64,000 bases of DNA, taken from positions 81,914 to 145,913 of the forward strand of contig NZ_LN651372.1 in NCBI RefSeq assembly GCF_000826125.2, in the 5' to 3' direction. The stretch is from Bhargavaea cecembensis (lineage in GTDB: Bacteria; Bacillota; Bacilli; Bacillales_A; Planococcaceae). Of this stretch, positions 63,291-64,000 are shown one piece after another. The notes beneath the pieces were generated by a model. That model had not been told where the DNA came from. It did no database searches and saw nothing but the letters and a program-made list of their open reading frames with translations. The position numbers were made by a program, and so were the translations under genes. Within the stretch, counting starts at the first letter, position 1. Each line of letters starts with the position of its first letter.

Positions 63291-63385
63291 CTCGTCCACC
63301 ACTCGGCGAAGAAGACGAACAGGAGGACGACGCAGATCGCCACAACGTAAAACCAGCCCGGGATGCTGTCCATTCCGAAGATCAT
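63287..63385 (-). CDS. 32-residue membrane peptide upstream of the pentapeptide-repeat gene
   Basis: MIFGMDSIPGWF leads into one helix (YVVAICVVLLFVFFAEWW), ending TR. GGGGGAG lies before the ATG, and the stop overlaps the next gene's start as ATGA. Like the peptide at 61781 it is translationally coupled to a soluble partner. No family recognised. Confidence 0.65.
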   Translation of the reverse strand: MIFGMDSIPGWFYVVAICVVLLFVFFAEWWTR

Positions 63386-63520
63386 CCGCTCTCCCCCTCT
63401 TCCGTTCAAAGTTTTTCCGTCCTTTTAGTATACCTTGTCCCGCGCCCTCCCGCACCCCCCGCGTTTACTCCCGCCGCCAAACGGCAATCCATAGAGGAGA
63501 CACCCAAAGGAGGAATCCGA

Positions 63521-64000
63521 ATGAGAGCCGTTACGTTCCAGGGCACGAAAGACATCCAGGTGAAAAAAGTTGAAGCCCCGAAGATCGAGAAAGATGATGA
63601 TATCATCATCCGCGTTACATCGACCGCCATCTGCGGGTCCGACCTGCATATTTACCTCGGTTCCATCCCGACCCGCCACGGTTATGTGATCGGCCATGAG
63701 CCGATGGGCATCGTCGTCGAGACCGGGAAGGCCGTGACGAAGGTGAAGAAGGGCGACCGGGTCGTCATCCCGTTCAACGTGGCATGCGGCGACTGCTGGT
63801 ACTGCACGCACGACATGGAGAGCCAGTGCGAGCACCCTGATTCCAATCCGACGCCGCACACCGACTTCGGCGGCTATTTCGGCTACACGGAGATGTTCGG
63901 CAACCATCCGGGCGGCCAGGCGGAGTACATGCGCGTGCCGTTCGGGAATTTCCTGCCGTTCGTCATTCCGGAATCGGCGGAAGTGCCGGATGAGGCGGTG
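63521..64000 (+). CDS. Zinc-dependent alcohol dehydrogenase (partial, runs off the window)
   Basis: The first 160 residues of a medium-chain dehydrogenase/reductase. Seen are the catalytic zinc Cys and following residues (TAICGSDLHIYLG), the GHEPMGIV segment with the zinc His and Glu, and the four-cysteine structural zinc loop starting NVACGDCWYCTHDMESQCEH. The HTDFGGYFGYTEMFG insertion resembles glutathione-independent formaldehyde dehydrogenase-like proteins. AAAGGAGG precedes the ATG. The NAD(P)-binding half lies beyond the window. Confidence 0.9.
   Translation, partial: MRAVTFQGTKDIQVKKVEAPKIEKDDDIIIRVTSTAICGSDLHIYLGSIPTRHGYVIGHEPMGIVVETGKAVTKVKKGDRVVIPFNVACGDCWYCTHDMESQCEHPDSNPTPHTDFGGYFGYTEMFGNHPGGQAEYMRVPFGNFLPFVIPESAEVPDEAV

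Noticed and set aside
62377..63573. 398-codon plus-strand ORF
   Set aside because: It starts in the repeat arrays and is antisense to the pentapeptide-repeat gene; composition is that of a shadow.

Overview
The window looks like chromosome from a fairly high-GC (mid to upper 50s % by eye) member of the Bacillales. Planococcaceae/Caryophanaceae relatives such as Bhargavaea or Sporosarcina are the best guess. The reasons are strong Gram-positive ribosome binding sites, TTG/GTG starts, and typical Bacillus gene sets: a yclNOPQ-type siderophore importer, yuaF-floT, bacterial NO synthase, an OpuD-like betaine carrier, OxdC, HflX and PCYCGC lipoproteins. The genus is an inference. No rRNA, tRNA, CRISPR array or prophage was seen.

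Layout. 0.1-3.2 kb: c-di-GMP enzyme, an unusual uracil-DNA glycosylase, PAP2 phosphatase. 3.5-3.6 kb: palindromic intergenic repeat. 3.7-7.5 kb: Fur-controlled siderophore importer. 7.6-8.5 kb: 21-bp repeats and the 3' remnant of an ABC exporter. 8.6-9.7 kb: metal/metalloid permease. 9.7-10.6 kb: large repeat block. 10.6-19.3 kb: peptide ABC importer with two divergent, duplicated binding proteins carrying CodY-like boxes. 19.4-23.5 kb: frameshifted oxalate decarboxylase, YoaK-type membrane protein, HflX, VOC protein. 23.7-26.8 kb: betaine and proline carriers. 27-34.3 kb: DUF2188 protein, acyl-CoA ligase, FMN glutamate synthase-like protein, nitroreductase, methyltransferase, purine nucleoside phosphorylase, with repeat arrays between some of them. 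34.5-35.8 kb: TPR protein and Dph6-like enzyme. 36-41 kb: lower-GC accessory island with a frameshifted secreted protein, duplicated small membrane proteins, an IS1182-type element and a small secreted two-cysteine protein. 41-49.4 kb: FumC, NOS, MacB-type exporter, EAL protein, flotillin operon with a SigW-type promoter. 49.5-52.2 kb: cold shock protein, two related small membrane proteins, a divergent MarR/CarD pair sharing operators, and a retropepsin-like gene pair. 52.3-64 kb: MMPL and MFS transporters, DMT transporter, MOSC protein, deaminase, decayed methyltransferase, VanZ-like protein, pentapeptide-repeat protein, several very small membrane proteins, and the start of a zinc alcohol dehydrogenase.

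The most striking feature belongs to no single gene. At ten intergenic places there are short tandem arrays with a period of 20 or 21 bp (two turns of B-DNA). Each has its own conserved core of about 11-17 bp followed by a variable linker. Cores differ between arrays but the architecture is the same, so this looks like a genome-wide family of helically phased intergenic repeats that I cannot match to a described element.

The readable regulation fits a free-living soil or marine bacillus managing iron (Fur), nutrition (CodY-like), osmotic or general stress (SigB-type promoter before the betaine carrier) and envelope stress (SigW-type promoter before yuaF-floT). Start sites were moved from the longest ORF wherever a ribosome binding site pointed to an internal start.
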